From Halonotius aquaticus (GTDB taxonomy: Archaea; Halobacteriota; Halobacteria; Halobacteriales; Haloferacaceae): 64,000 nt of DNA. Below are positions 52,684-60,562 of the stretch, in pieces (position 1 is the stretch's first letter; every line of letters starts with the position of its first letter). Both the position numbers and the translations under genes were made by a program. The stretch lies in contig NZ_QKNY01000007.1 in assembly GCF_003605575.1 (NCBI RefSeq), forward strand, positions 130,790-194,789. The letters are read 5' to 3'. Below the pieces are notes generated by a model. It made no database searches, had not been told where the DNA came from, and saw only the letters and a program-made list of their open reading frames with translations.

Positions 52684-52928
52684 TGGTTCACCTGCACGGT
52701 GAGTACACCGTTGTTCACTGTGACAGCTGCATCGGGGCCGGGGAGGTCGAGTTCGGTCTCGGTGACCTGCCCGTCGGCGTCGATCACGAGGATCAGGGTG
52801 TCGCCGACGGTGTCGTACTGCACGCTGTCGTCATCGACAGGGAGGTCGGCGGCGAGTACCCACTCGTCCTCGTAGTCGTACTCTCGGAGCAACCGGTCGT
52901 CACGGTTTGCTAACTGGGTATTATTCAT
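52680..52928 (-). CDS. Small Hsp20-like (alpha-crystallin-type) protein
   Basis: The ATG at 52928 gives an 82-aa protein that looks like a shortened alpha-crystallin domain: [20 protein letters not shown] near 20-39, [20 protein letters not shown] and a closing [12 protein letters not shown]. It lacks the flanking arms of full small heat shock proteins. Its TATA box gtttatatag is 32 nt upstream. Coupling to cdc48 (ATGA overlap) suggests joint action on misfolded proteins. Confidence 0.75.
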   Translation of the reverse strand: MNNTQLANRDDRLLREYDYEDEWVLAADLPVDDDSVQYDTVGDTLILVIDADGQVTETELDLPGPDAAVTVNNGVLTVQVNQ

Positions 52929-52955
52929 CACTCTATTACATGAATAGATGCGCTT

Positions 52956-52964
52956 CTATATAAA
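52956..52964 (-). promoter_or_regulatory. TATA box of the Hsp20-like/cdc48 operon
   Basis: On the minus strand ttatatag is centred about 32 nt before the ATG at 52928, a strong match. Confidence 0.5.
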
Positions 52965-53079
52965 CCTTTGCCTGCAAAACCGCAAGACGGCAGTATGCGA
53001 CGGGATAGCGATGGTGTTGCGGTTCACACCCTCGCCGGATTCGGATTCCGGCGGCAACCGTGGGCCAAAAGCGGGCGGC

Positions 53080-53886
53080 TCAGCCGAGGTCATCGAGGCC
53101 GTCTTCGATATGGCTGTGTTCGTCGGCCGGGAACGAGCCGGCTTCGACAGCGGCCTTGTAGTCTTCGATGGCGTCTGCCATCGCCGCCCGTAGGTCACCG
53201 AACTGCTCGGCAAACGGCGGGGCGTTCTCGCTGAGGCCCAACACATCGCTGATCACCAGTACCTGGCCGTCGCAGTCGCCACCGGCACCGATCCCGATCG
53301 TTGGGATATCGAGGGCGTCGGTCACCTGGGCGGCGACGTTGGCCGGAACGTGTTCGACGACGAGTGCGAACGCGCCGGCGTCCTCGTGTGCGCGGGCAAG
53401 CGAGAGAATCTCCTCGGCGGCGGCCTCGGTCGTCCCCTGTCGGGTGTAGCCACCGAGTTGGTTGACATGTTGGGGGGTCAAGCCGAGGTGCGCCATCACC
53501 GGAATCCCAAGCTGGGTGAGCCGTTCGGTCATCTCGACAGTGTGGGGGCCGCTTTCGAGTTTGACCGCGTCGGCACCGGCTTCTTTCAGCATGCGACCGG
53601 CATTGCGGACGGTTTCAGCCTCGTCGACACCAACTGAGAGGAAGGGCATATCAGCGACGACAAGCGCGTCATCGCTCCCGCGGGCGACGGCGGCGGTGTG
53701 GCGTTCGACATCATCGACGGTGACCGGCAGCGTCGAGTCATACCCCAACGCCTCGGTGCCCATGCTGTCGCCGACCAGCAGGATGTCGATCCCGCAGTCG
53801 TCGATGACGCTGGCAGTGTGGGCGTCGTAGGCCGTCAGCATCGTAATTGGCTCAGCTTGTTGGCGGAGCTCCCGCGTCGTGGTCAT
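53080..53886 (-). CDS. panB: 3-methyl-2-oxobutanoate hydroxymethyltransferase
   Basis: The 268-aa TIM-barrel enzyme shows PITMLTAYDAHTASVIDDCG near the start, LLVGDSMGTEALGY near 36-49, DADAVKLESG near 105 and PTIGIGAGGDCDGQVLV near 195. It adds a hydroxymethyl group from methylene tetrahydrofolate (or the archaeal carrier) to ketoisovalerate, the first step to pantoate for coenzyme A. It has its own TATA-like box (gatttaac, 26 nt upstream). Confidence 0.94.
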   Translation of the reverse strand: MTTTRELRQQAEPITMLTAYDAHTASVIDDCGIDILLVGDSMGTEALGYDSTLPVTVDDVERHTAAVARGSDDALVVADMPFLSVGVDEAETVRNAGRMLKEAGADAVKLESGPHTVEMTERLTQLGIPVMAHLGLTPQHVNQLGGYTRQGTTEAAAEEILSLARAHEDAGAFALVVEHVPANVAAQVTDALDIPTIGIGAGGDCDGQVLVISDVLGLSENAPPFAEQFGDLRAAMADAIEDYKAAVEAGSFPADEHSHIEDGLDDLG

Positions 53887-53908
53887 ACCCCTGTTTGGAT
53901 CGCCAGCC

Positions 53909-53916
53909 GTTAAATC
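53909..53916 (-). promoter_or_regulatory. TATA-like box of panB
   Basis: On the minus strand gatttaac is centred 26 nt before the ATG at 53886. Confidence 0.45.
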
Positions 53917-53983
53917 GGCTGTGTCCGACGGTGGCGCCGCGTGGAACCGTCACATCTTAGCGCGCCGAGTCGAACGCCCCAGT

Positions 53984-54274
53984 GTGGCAGATCCCGTCGC
54001 AACGACCACCCCCGACGGCGTCGATTTCGGCTGGGTGATGCAGGTCACCTTCGTCGTGACGATTCTCGTCGGCGCGCCGCTGGTCGCGCTGCTGTCGACG
54101 ACCGTCGAGCTTTCGACATGGGGAGCCCGCGCCAACTTTGCGATCCGGGTTGGTGCGCCGATCTGGCTGACGACGAACGTGGCGGCATACCTGTACGCGA
54201 AATACAAACGCGAGGATGCAGCTGATGACGAGCAGCCCGACAGCGCGGAATCGACGGCGACTGACGACGAGTAA
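53984..54274 (+). CDS. Small membrane protein (DUF5822-like)
   Basis: From the GTG at 53984 the protein has 96 residues: a short polar start (ADPVATTTPDGVDFGWVMQV), two transmembrane helices (about 16-37 and 49-71), and an acidic tail. It resembles a haloarchaeal family I recall as DUF5822. An upstream frame to 53879 overlaps the panB promoter and is less likely. It is convergent with the HAD gene with a 2-nt gap. Confidence 0.6.
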   Translation: MADPVATTTPDGVDFGWVMQVTFVVTILVGAPLVALLSTTVELSTWGARANFAIRVGAPIWLTTNVAAYLYAKYKREDAADDEQPDSAESTATDDE

Positions 54275-54276
54275 TC

Positions 54277-54801
54277 TCAGACGTATTCGAAGGCGACGCC
54301 AGCCCGCTCGGCGGTCTCCTTATCGCGTGGCGAATCGCCGACGAACAGTGCGTTTGTGGGTTCGACACCAAGATCCTCCAGCGTCGCTAACAGCGGTTCG
54401 GGATCGGGTTTGTGTGTTGCCACCGAGTCGCGACCGACGACCGTCGCCACGTCATCAGCGAGCCCGTGGGTTTCAAGCGCGATCCGGCAGGCGGCCTCGC
54501 AGTTCAGCGAGCAGACACCGACCGGGACGGTTTGCTTGGCGAGTTCGTCAGCCAGTCCACAGCGACGGGAGCGGCGGGCTCCCTCGCGTTCGTGGCGGCT
54601 GATCGCCGCTTCAACATCCGCCGTGATACCGTGGTCGTCGGCGTCTTCCAGCAGCGACCACAGACTCGCACCGGCGGCGTCGATGCCGGCGTCGGCGTAG
54701 ACCTGAATCACATCGTCGGCGACAGCCTCCCAGTTGACAGCGAGCGTCAGTAGCGTGCCGTCAAGGTCGTAGACGATGCCGGCGTATTGCTTGTCGCTCA
54801 C
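54277..54801 (-). CDS. HAD-superfamily hydrolase (phosphoglycolate phosphatase-like)
   Basis: The 174-aa protein starts with GTG and has HAD motif I VYDLDGTLLT (10-19), motif II CSL in VGVCSLNC near 95, motif III HKPDPEPL near 129, and motif IV FVGDSPRDKETA near 152. It removes a phosphate from a small molecule. Its GTG overlaps the stop of the AIR-synthase-like gene by 4 nt (GTGA). Confidence 0.88.
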   Translation of the reverse strand: MSDKQYAGIVYDLDGTLLTLAVNWEAVADDVIQVYADAGIDAAGASLWSLLEDADDHGITADVEAAISRHEREGARRSRRCGLADELAKQTVPVGVCSLNCEAACRIALETHGLADDVATVVGRDSVATHKPDPEPLLATLEDLGVEPTNALFVGDSPRDKETAERAGVAFEYV

Positions 54802-55793
54802 GAATCGTCCTCCCAGAGCGGATAGAGTTGGTCGGTTGGCGCCGTCGTGATTCGCTCGCCGTCCAGCACCAACGCGCCGTCGTCGTTGTCGTCGCCGCTC
54901 GATTCTCTGACCTCGCCGATGACTGCCGCGTCGATGTCGGCTCTATCGAGCGCGTCGAGCGCGGTATCGACGGCTTCGGACGGTACCGTCGCCAACAGCG
55001 CCCCGGAGCCGAAGATCCGCACCGGATCGACACCAATCGCCTCACAGATCGCGGCTGTCTCAGGCCGGATCGGAATCGACTCACGCTCAACGACGAGATC
55101 GACACCGGAAGCCGCTGCCAACTCGACACACCCGGTGACAACGCCGCCCTCCGTGGGATCGTGCATCGCCGTCGCCGCCGAGCGCAGCCGTTCGGCCTCC
55201 GGATGAACAGAAATCTCCTCGAAGAAGTCGGCCGCGCGGTCGAGGGTCGCCTGCTCGATCTTGGCCTCGCGTGCCTCGTCGGCGAAATCGGTCGCTAAGA
55301 TGCCGGTACCCTCGATGGCCGCGCCCTTCGTGAGGAGCAGTGTGTCGCCCGGCTGGGCACCGCCGGTCGGAATATGGTGGTCGGTGCGGCCGAACGCTGT
55401 CAAACTCAACAAGGGTCGGTCTAAGGCGGGCACGTACTCGGTGTGGCCGCCGACGATGGTGACACCGAGGTCGTCGGCTGCGGCGTCTAACTGGTCGGTC
55501 AGTGTTGCCAGTGTCTCCTCGCTCTCCTCGGGGAGAAAAATCACGTTCGTCAGGAACTCCGGGGTAGCACCCGAGGCGGCTACATCGTTGCAGGCAACGT
55601 AGACGCCGAGCGTCCCGGCGCGGTCGGCCGCCAGCGATATCGGATCGCTACTCACGACCAGCGTTTCGCCGTCCCCGAGATCGATGGCGGCGGCGTCCTC
55701 ACCGTAGGCCGCGCCGGTCAGCAGATCCGCACTCGACGCGCCCGTGCGGTCGAGGACGCGGCCGAGCGTGTCGGGATCGAGTTTGCCGATCAT
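54798..55793 (-). CDS. AIR synthase-related protein (HypE/PurM-like)
   Basis: The 331-aa protein is of the PurM/HypE/ThiL fold: GEDAAAIDLGDGETLVVSSD near 31-50, ACNDVAASGATPEFLTNVIF near 67-86, GGHTEYVP near 114, and HDPTEGGVVTGCVELAAASG near 211-230. HypE makes the cyanide ligand of hydrogenases, but no hyp genes are around and the HypE C-terminal cysteine is missing, so the reaction is unknown. It is followed by the HAD gene in one operon. Confidence 0.85.
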   Translation of the reverse strand: MIGKLDPDTLGRVLDRTGASSADLLTGAAYGEDAAAIDLGDGETLVVSSDPISLAADRAGTLGVYVACNDVAASGATPEFLTNVIFLPEESEETLATLTDQLDAAADDLGVTIVGGHTEYVPALDRPLLSLTAFGRTDHHIPTGGAQPGDTLLLTKGAAIEGTGILATDFADEAREAKIEQATLDRAADFFEEISVHPEAERLRSAATAMHDPTEGGVVTGCVELAAASGVDLVVERESIPIRPETAAICEAIGVDPVRIFGSGALLATVPSEAVDTALDALDRADIDAAVIGEVRESSGDDNDDGALVLDGERITTAPTDQLYPLWEDDS

Positions 55794-55826
55794 CGTGCGG
55801 TGGGTCTAGGCGGCCTCAACGCAGGG

Positions 55827-56372
55827 CTACTCATCGACGAGGTCGATATCGAATTTCTCTTCGAGTGCCCGAACAACAGAGCCGCCGACGCCGGCTCGGG
55901 TCGCCCGGTCGTCCTCGATGGCTTCGAGATCAGCTTCCTCGACGTCGAGTTCGTCGGCGAGGTCGGCAATCGAGCGGTCGGCGTCCTTCCTGGCGTCGCT
56001 GACGCGGTCACCGTAATCGGACACGAGATACGGGAGGCGGTCGCCCTCGTAGTTGGTGCCCTCCTTTTCCCAGTGAGTCGAGTCACCTTTCGCGGCGTCG
56101 TAGACCTCGGCTTGTCGCTGGGCGGCGCGTTTCTTGCGGTCTTTTGGGCCGTCGCTGCCCTCACCGCTGGAGCCGCTGGAGCTATCGCCAGAACTCCCGC
56201 TCTCGTCGCTCGTCGTCTTCCGGTTGTCGTCGTGGGGGGCACAGTCCGGACAGACCAACAGCACCGCGCCTTCGACGTTGGCTTTGCTGAGCCGACTGCT
56301 GGCGGTGCCACACAGCTCACAGCTGTCGCCGTCACCACCGCCGCTGCTGTCGCCGGTCGAATATTTCGCCAT
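55827..56372 (-). CDS. Archaeal multiprotein-bridging-factor-1-like protein (aMBF1)
   Basis: The 181-aa protein has an N-terminal zinc ribbon (C18-x2-C21 in CELCG, and CPDC near 40), a long Ser/Gly/Asp linker, and a C-terminal helix-turn-helix of the XRE type (LVSDYGDRVSDARKDADRSI ... LADELDVEEADLEAIEDDRA). This is the archaeal MBF1 domain order. In archaea it binds the ribosome or transcription machinery. It is transcribed in the same direction as the AIR-synthase gene, 33 nt upstream of it. Confidence 0.85.
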   Translation of the reverse strand: MAKYSTGDSSGGGDGDSCELCGTASSRLSKANVEGAVLLVCPDCAPHDDNRKTTSDESGSSGDSSSGSSGEGSDGPKDRKKRAAQRQAEVYDAAKGDSTHWEKEGTNYEGDRLPYLVSDYGDRVSDARKDADRSIADLADELDVEEADLEAIEDDRATRAGVGGSVVRALEEKFDIDLVDE

Positions 56373-56551
56373 GTCTCCCGGTTAGGCCGTCGATGGTTTA
56401 ACTCTTCACGCGAGGGTCGCGGGCTGCTGTGTCGAGTGCTGTCGATTCGGGAGCCACGGAGTCGGTGCTCATCGATCAAGGTTGTCGGTAGAATGTGCGT
56501 GGGTGCTGTCGTAGAGACAACACCACATCGTGGCGGCTGAACCGCCTGCGA

Positions 56552-56636
56552 TGCGTGGGAAGAGATTTGAACTCTCGGACCTCTACAGGACAGCGCCCTC
56601 AACGCTGCGCCGTTGGCCTAGCTTGGCTACCCACGC
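56552..56636 (-). tRNA. tRNA-Leu (anticodon GAG)
   Basis: The minus strand folds into a class II tRNA: acceptor GCGTGGG paired with CCCACGC, discriminator A at 56552, D-arm with GCCAAGCTAGGCCAACGGC, anticodon stem CAGCG/CGCTG with loop TTGAGGG (anticodon GAG), a variable arm, and T-arm AGAGTTCAAATCTCT. The 3' CCA is not encoded. It closely resembles the tRNA-Leu at 63111. Confidence 0.92.
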
Positions 56637-56684
56637 TCGCGGGTGTTTTGTACGCTTTCGCGCACTCGGTTGTTCACCGGGGTT

Positions 56685-56693
56685 GAATAAAAG
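56685..56693 (-). promoter_or_regulatory. TATA box of tRNA-Leu (GAG)
   Basis: On the minus strand cttttattc lies about 53 nt before the mature 5' end, giving a leader of about 25 nt. The same spacing is seen at the other tRNA-Leu. Confidence 0.5.
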
Positions 56694-56806
56694 CCCTTTC
56701 TTTTCGGGGTCGCCGCTGTCGGATCGACCCCGGTGCCGACGCTCGATTTGTCCATGGCGGCGACAGACAAACAAACGGTTTTGATTGTCGCTCTCAAAAC
56801 GGAGAT

Positions 56807-57364
56807 ATGCAACTGCAGGCCCGTGACAATGTGCCGTTGCTGACCGTCGTGTTGTCCGCCCTCGCCCTCGGGGCGGTGTTTGCCGCTGTCGGTGGCGTGA
56901 TCCCGACCAGCCTCATCCCCCGGATCGACGGGTTGATCGCGGTGATTCCGGAGCTCAATGCCATTATCAGCATCACCGCTATCGGGACGATCATCGCCGG
57001 CTGGCGAGCGATCCGCCGCAAGGATGTCTCCAGCCATCGAAACTATATGCTGGCCTCGACGGTGTTGTTTGCCGCGTTTCTTGTGTTCTATCTCTATCGC
57101 ATCACACTTGCGGGGACGACAGATTTTGGCGGCCCAGTAGCGATCGAGCAGTTCGTCTACCTGCCGATCCTCGCGGTGCACATCCTGCTGGCGATCATCT
57201 GTGTGCCGTTGGTGATCTACACCCTATTGCTTGCGGTTACTCGCCCGATTGAGGATATCTACACCAGCCGGCACCGAAGTGTCGGCCAGATTGCGGCCGT
57301 CCTCTGGCTGATCTCGTTTAGCCTCGGGATCGTCGTCTACGCGATGCTGTACGTGGTGTACTAA
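56807..57364 (+). CDS. DUF420 membrane protein
   Basis: The 185-aa protein has five to six hydrophobic helices and the DUF420 pattern: LNAIISITAIGTIIAGWRAI near 46-65, SSHRNYMLASTVLFAAFLVF near 75-94, YLPILAVHILLAIICVPLV near 120-138, and a late HRSVGQIAAVLWLISFSLGI. Conserved His residues (in SHRNYM, VHILLA, RHRSVG) recall haem-copper oxidase accessory proteins. Its precise role is not known. Confidence 0.85.
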   Translation: MQLQARDNVPLLTVVLSALALGAVFAAVGGVIPTSLIPRIDGLIAVIPELNAIISITAIGTIIAGWRAIRRKDVSSHRNYMLASTVLFAAFLVFYLYRITLAGTTDFGGPVAIEQFVYLPILAVHILLAIICVPLVIYTLLLAVTRPIEDIYTSRHRSVGQIAAVLWLISFSLGIVVYAMLYVVY

Positions 57365-57396
57365 CTGAGTGGGATCGTCGACCGCGATCGTAGGGA

Positions 57397-58914
57397 TTAG
57401 TCGTCGGCCGCGAACGCTTCCTGCCCGCCGATAACCGGACGATTGACCTCTCGGTCGGTTGTTTCGCCTTCGATATCGTAGGGGTATTCGCCGGTCACAC
57501 AGCCCAAACAGAGATCGAGCTGTTGACTGTCGAGGCTCTCGGCAATAGCATCGATCGACAGATAGGCGAGGCTGTCGGCGTTGATCTCCTCGCGGATCTC
57601 CTCGATTGATTTGTCGGCGGCGATCAGCTCCTCGCGGGTCGCCATGTTGATGCCCATATAGCACGGTGCGACGATCGGCGGGGAGCCAACGCGCATGTGG
57701 ACTTCCTCTGCGCCAGCGTCTTTCAGCAGATCGACCAGTTGGTTTGAGGTTGTTCCCCGGACAATCGAGTCGTCGATGATGGTGACGGTTTTGCCCTCGA
57801 TCGTTGATTTGATCGGGTTGAGCTTCAGGCGGACGGCGCGTTCGCGTTCGTCTTGGGTCGGCATGATGAACGTCCGGCCGACGTAGCGGTTTTTCATCAG
57901 ACCCTCGGCGAACCGCACGCCGCTGTCGTCCTCGGCGCGGGGCTCGCCGTCGGCGGTTGTCTCGCTGGCGGCGTCGGCGTATCCCGACGCAAACGCGCGC
58001 CCCGAGTCCGGTACCGGAAGGACGACATCGCTTTCGATGCCGCTTTCCTCCCAGAGTTTGCGGCCGAGTTCCCGCCGAACTTCATAGACAAGGTTGCCGT
58101 CGATCTTCGAGTCAGGGCGGGCGAAATAGACGTGTTCGAAAAAGCAGTGGGCCGTGGTGTCGCGGTCGACGAGCTGATAGGAGTCATAGCCGGTGCCGTC
58201 GGTATCGAGGACGATGAGTTCACCCGGCCGCACGTCCCGGATCAACTCCCCACCAAGCGTGTCGATGACGGTCGACTCCGACGCCAGCACGTAGCCATCA
58301 TCGAGGCGGCCGATACACAGCGGGCGGTTGCCCTGGGGGTCGCGGACGCCGATGACGCTCTCGTCGTGCATGATCGTCAGCGAATAGGAGCCATGCAGTC
58401 GCTCCATCGTGTGTTTGACCGCCTGGATGAGATCTTCATCGAGGAGGTTGCGGGCGATGTCGTGGGCGATGACTTCGGTGTCGCCGTCGGAGGTAAAGGC
58501 GTGGCCGAGATTGGCGAGTTCGTCGCGGATCTCGTCGGCGTTGACGAGGTTGCCGTTGTGCGAGAGCCCCAGCGAGCCGGATTTGAACGAGACCGAAAAC
58601 GGCTGGGCACAGCAGGTGCCGATCGAGCCCTCGGTCGGGTAGCGAACGTGGCCGATGCCGGTCGCGCCGTTCAGGGAGTTGAGATCGCCCTCGTCGAAGG
58701 CGTCGCCAACGAGGCCCATGTCGACGTGGCTGTACTGCTGGAAGCCATCGTGGGTGACGATGCCGGCGGACTCCTGGCCGCGGTGTTGGAGTGCGTACAG
58801 CGAGTAATAGAGTGGTCGTGCGACGGGTCGATCTTCCAATGCGATCCCGACGACCCCGCATTTCTCGGTTGGGCCCTCGGTGGCATGGTGGGTCGACTCC
58901 CGGCCGTGTTCCAT
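57397..58914 (-). CDS. purF: Amidophosphoribosyltransferase
   Basis: From the ATG at 58914 (505 aa) the nucleophile is C19 in EKCGVVGIALED. The PRPP-binding loop is VTIIDDSIVRGTTSNQLVDL near 376-395. It makes phosphoribosylamine from PRPP and glutamine, the first step of purine synthesis. Residues 1-18 would be the removed propeptide. An ATG at 58923 is also in frame; the gctttttag box 28 nt upstream supports 58914. A perfect 20-bp palindrome lies further upstream. Confidence 0.93.
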   Translation of the reverse strand: MEHGRESTHHATEGPTEKCGVVGIALEDRPVARPLYYSLYALQHRGQESAGIVTHDGFQQYSHVDMGLVGDAFDEGDLNSLNGATGIGHVRYPTEGSIGTCCAQPFSVSFKSGSLGLSHNGNLVNADEIRDELANLGHAFTSDGDTEVIAHDIARNLLDEDLIQAVKHTMERLHGSYSLTIMHDESVIGVRDPQGNRPLCIGRLDDGYVLASESTVIDTLGGELIRDVRPGELIVLDTDGTGYDSYQLVDRDTTAHCFFEHVYFARPDSKIDGNLVYEVRRELGRKLWEESGIESDVVLPVPDSGRAFASGYADAASETTADGEPRAEDDSGVRFAEGLMKNRYVGRTFIMPTQDERERAVRLKLNPIKSTIEGKTVTIIDDSIVRGTTSNQLVDLLKDAGAEEVHMRVGSPPIVAPCYMGINMATREELIAADKSIEEIREEINADSLAYLSIDAIAESLDSQQLDLCLGCVTGEYPYDIEGETTDREVNRPVIGGQEAFAADD

Positions 58915-58937
58915 ACCAGCCATACCGTGCTCAGCCG

Positions 58938-58946
58938 CTAAAAAGC
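58938..58946 (-). promoter_or_regulatory. TATA-like box of purF
   Basis: On the minus strand gctttttag is centred 28 nt before the ATG at 58914. A second candidate, tctatac at about 58970-58976, lies next to the palindrome. Confidence 0.4.
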
Positions 58947-58985
58947 CCCGTGTTTGTGCTGTCTCGGCGTTGTATAGATTCAAAT

Positions 58986-59005
58986 ATATCCACGATCGTG
59001 GATAT
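58986..59005. promoter_or_regulatory. Perfect 20-bp palindrome upstream of purF
   Basis: ATATCCACGATCGTGGATAT is fully self-complementary. It lies 72-91 nt before the purF ATG, just upstream of the TATA-like tctatac. It is the strongest operator candidate in the window, possibly for purine control. Confidence 0.6.
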
Positions 59006-59199
59006 GTGTTGGACGGCGGGCTGACGCACTTTTCTCTGGTAGCCATCTCGGTACGGTCTCACTCGGGCGGAATCGTGTTCAAACCACTAACGACTGGCCG
59101 TCAACGCCCTGCCTGTGTCAGGCGGTCACCTGCGGATAATTTGAGATACCGGTGGCTGTGTGGTGTGGTCAACAGAGACAGTCCGCGAAAATCAGCCGC

Positions 59200-59376
59200 T
59201 TAGTTGTCGCCGGACTTCGACTGCCATTCGTAGTCGCGCCGTTTCGCCGATTTGCCGAAGCCACACGAGGAGCAGACCTTCTTTTTGCTGTGGTAGGACT
59301 TCTCGCCGCAGCGGCGGCATTTGACGTGTGTCGTGGTGTTCTTCTTGCCTTGCGTTGGGGTTCCTGCACCGGTCAT
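59200..59376 (-). CDS. rpl37e: 50S ribosomal protein L37e
   Basis: This 58-aa protein is a short zinc protein: [20 protein letters not shown], then [20 protein letters not shown], with cysteines at 20, 23, 35 and 38. It is the archaeal/eukaryotic L37e of the large subunit. Its ATG overlaps the stop of the Sm-like gene (ATGA), the classic lsm-rpl37e operon. Confidence 0.95.
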   Translation of the reverse strand: MTGAGTPTQGKKNTTTHVKCRRCGEKSYHSKKKVCSSCGFGKSAKRRDYEWQSKSGDN

Positions 59377-59621
59377 AGATTGATCGAAACGACGTTGTCG
59401 CCGCGTATAATGGTTGTGTCTTCGACTTCCTCGACGGCGATCTCGTCGACGCCGCCCTCGTCGATCGGCTCGTCGTCGACCCCGGTCGATGGGTCAAGCA
59501 CGACGTTCATATGTTGGTCGTAGCCCGCCAGCGTGCCGGTGAATGCCGTTCCGTCTTTCAGCCTGACGGTCACGGCCTCCTCCAGTGACGCTTCAAGCAC
59601 ATCGAGGGGTCGTCCACTCAT
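59373..59621 (-). CDS. lsm: Sm-like (LSm) RNA-binding protein
   Basis: The 82-aa protein has both Sm motifs: Sm1 [27 protein letters not shown] (about 18-44) and Sm2 [14 protein letters not shown] at the end. An acidic loop ([12 protein letters not shown]) lies between. It forms a heptamer ring that binds U-rich RNA. The next gene, rpl37e, is translated from the overlapping stop. Confidence 0.94.
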   Translation of the reverse strand: MSGRPLDVLEASLEEAVTVRLKDGTAFTGTLAGYDQHMNVVLDPSTGVDDEPIDEGGVDEIAVEEVEDTTIIRGDNVVSINL

Positions 59622-59784
59622 ACACGAACAGGGTTGTGTTTCGGTCTTAAACGTACCGGAACCGCTATTGCGTCGGTGGTTTGTCGCCCCCGCGCCGGCT
59701 GTCGGCGGCTTGGGCGTCTCACTGCTGGCGACACCGGCGGCTGGTGAGCGACGAGGCTTTGGCGCCGCCGGGCCAACACCGGGT

Positions 59785-60507
59785 ATGGAGGCGTCTGTCA
59801 TCGGTGACCTGCTGCCGCGAGATCGCCGTCGGGAGCAGCCCGCGATCGTCGTTCCGGCCACCGACCGCGCGATGAGCTATCACGATTTCTTTACCAACGC
59901 CTACAAATCCGGTAATGTCCTGCGGTTTCTCGGAGTTCGAGAGGCGGCGACGGTCGCCGTCGACATTACGCCGGCCCCCGAGCCACTCCTGGCGTTTCTC
60001 GGGGCGGCCCAACTCGGCGCGGTGACGACGTTCGAGCCGACCAGCGAGGCGCGGGTGACGCTGGTGCCGGTCGCCGAGGAGGCCGCCTACGACCTCCCGC
60101 CGGGCGCGAAGCTCGCGGTCTACGGCGGCCCGCCGGAGTCGCCGGCGACGACCCACTGGGAGCAGGAGGTCTGGAGCGAAAACCCCGGGTTCCCGGAGAC
60201 GCCCGTCGATCCTAACTCGCCGGTGGTGCGTGCCGACGGCAAGACCTACAGCCACCGCGACCTGCTCGCCGCAGGCGACGACGTTGTCGACGCCCTCGCC
60301 CTCGATGGCGATTCGCGGCTGGCGATTCGGACGCCGCTTGCGGCCCCTGCCACGCTTGTTGGCCTCGTGGCCGCGCTCGCTGCTGAGGCGACCGCAGTGC
60401 TCGTTGGCGACTCGGAGCAACCGGTCGATGCCGACGCCGCACTCGTCGCTGCGGATGTAACTGCGCCCGAACCGGTGTTGGTTTCGGTCGACGCCGTCTC
60501 GTTGTGA
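59785..60507 (+). CDS. AMP-binding-like protein lacking the catalytic core
   Basis: The 240-aa protein resembles the N-terminal subdomain of acyl-CoA ligases: PAIVVPATDRAMSYHDFFTN and AYKSGNVLRFLGV near 20-52, then VDITPAPEPLLAFLGAAQLG. A second similar stretch (YSHRDLLAAGDDVVDALALD, near 152-171) looks like a repeat of the same subdomain. The P-loop and the acyl-binding motifs are absent. It may be a paralogue that has lost activity. It is divergent from the lsm gene. Confidence 0.5.
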   Translation: MEASVIGDLLPRDRRREQPAIVVPATDRAMSYHDFFTNAYKSGNVLRFLGVREAATVAVDITPAPEPLLAFLGAAQLGAVTTFEPTSEARVTLVPVAEEAAYDLPPGAKLAVYGGPPESPATTHWEQEVWSENPGFPETPVDPNSPVVRADGKTYSHRDLLAAGDDVVDALALDGDSRLAIRTPLAAPATLVGLVAALAAEATAVLVGDSEQPVDADAALVAADVTAPEPVLVSVDAVSL

Positions 60508-60562
60508 TCGCCGGTTGCGGCCGATTGGCCTCTGTGACCGCACGGTGACTGTGGCAGTAGTC

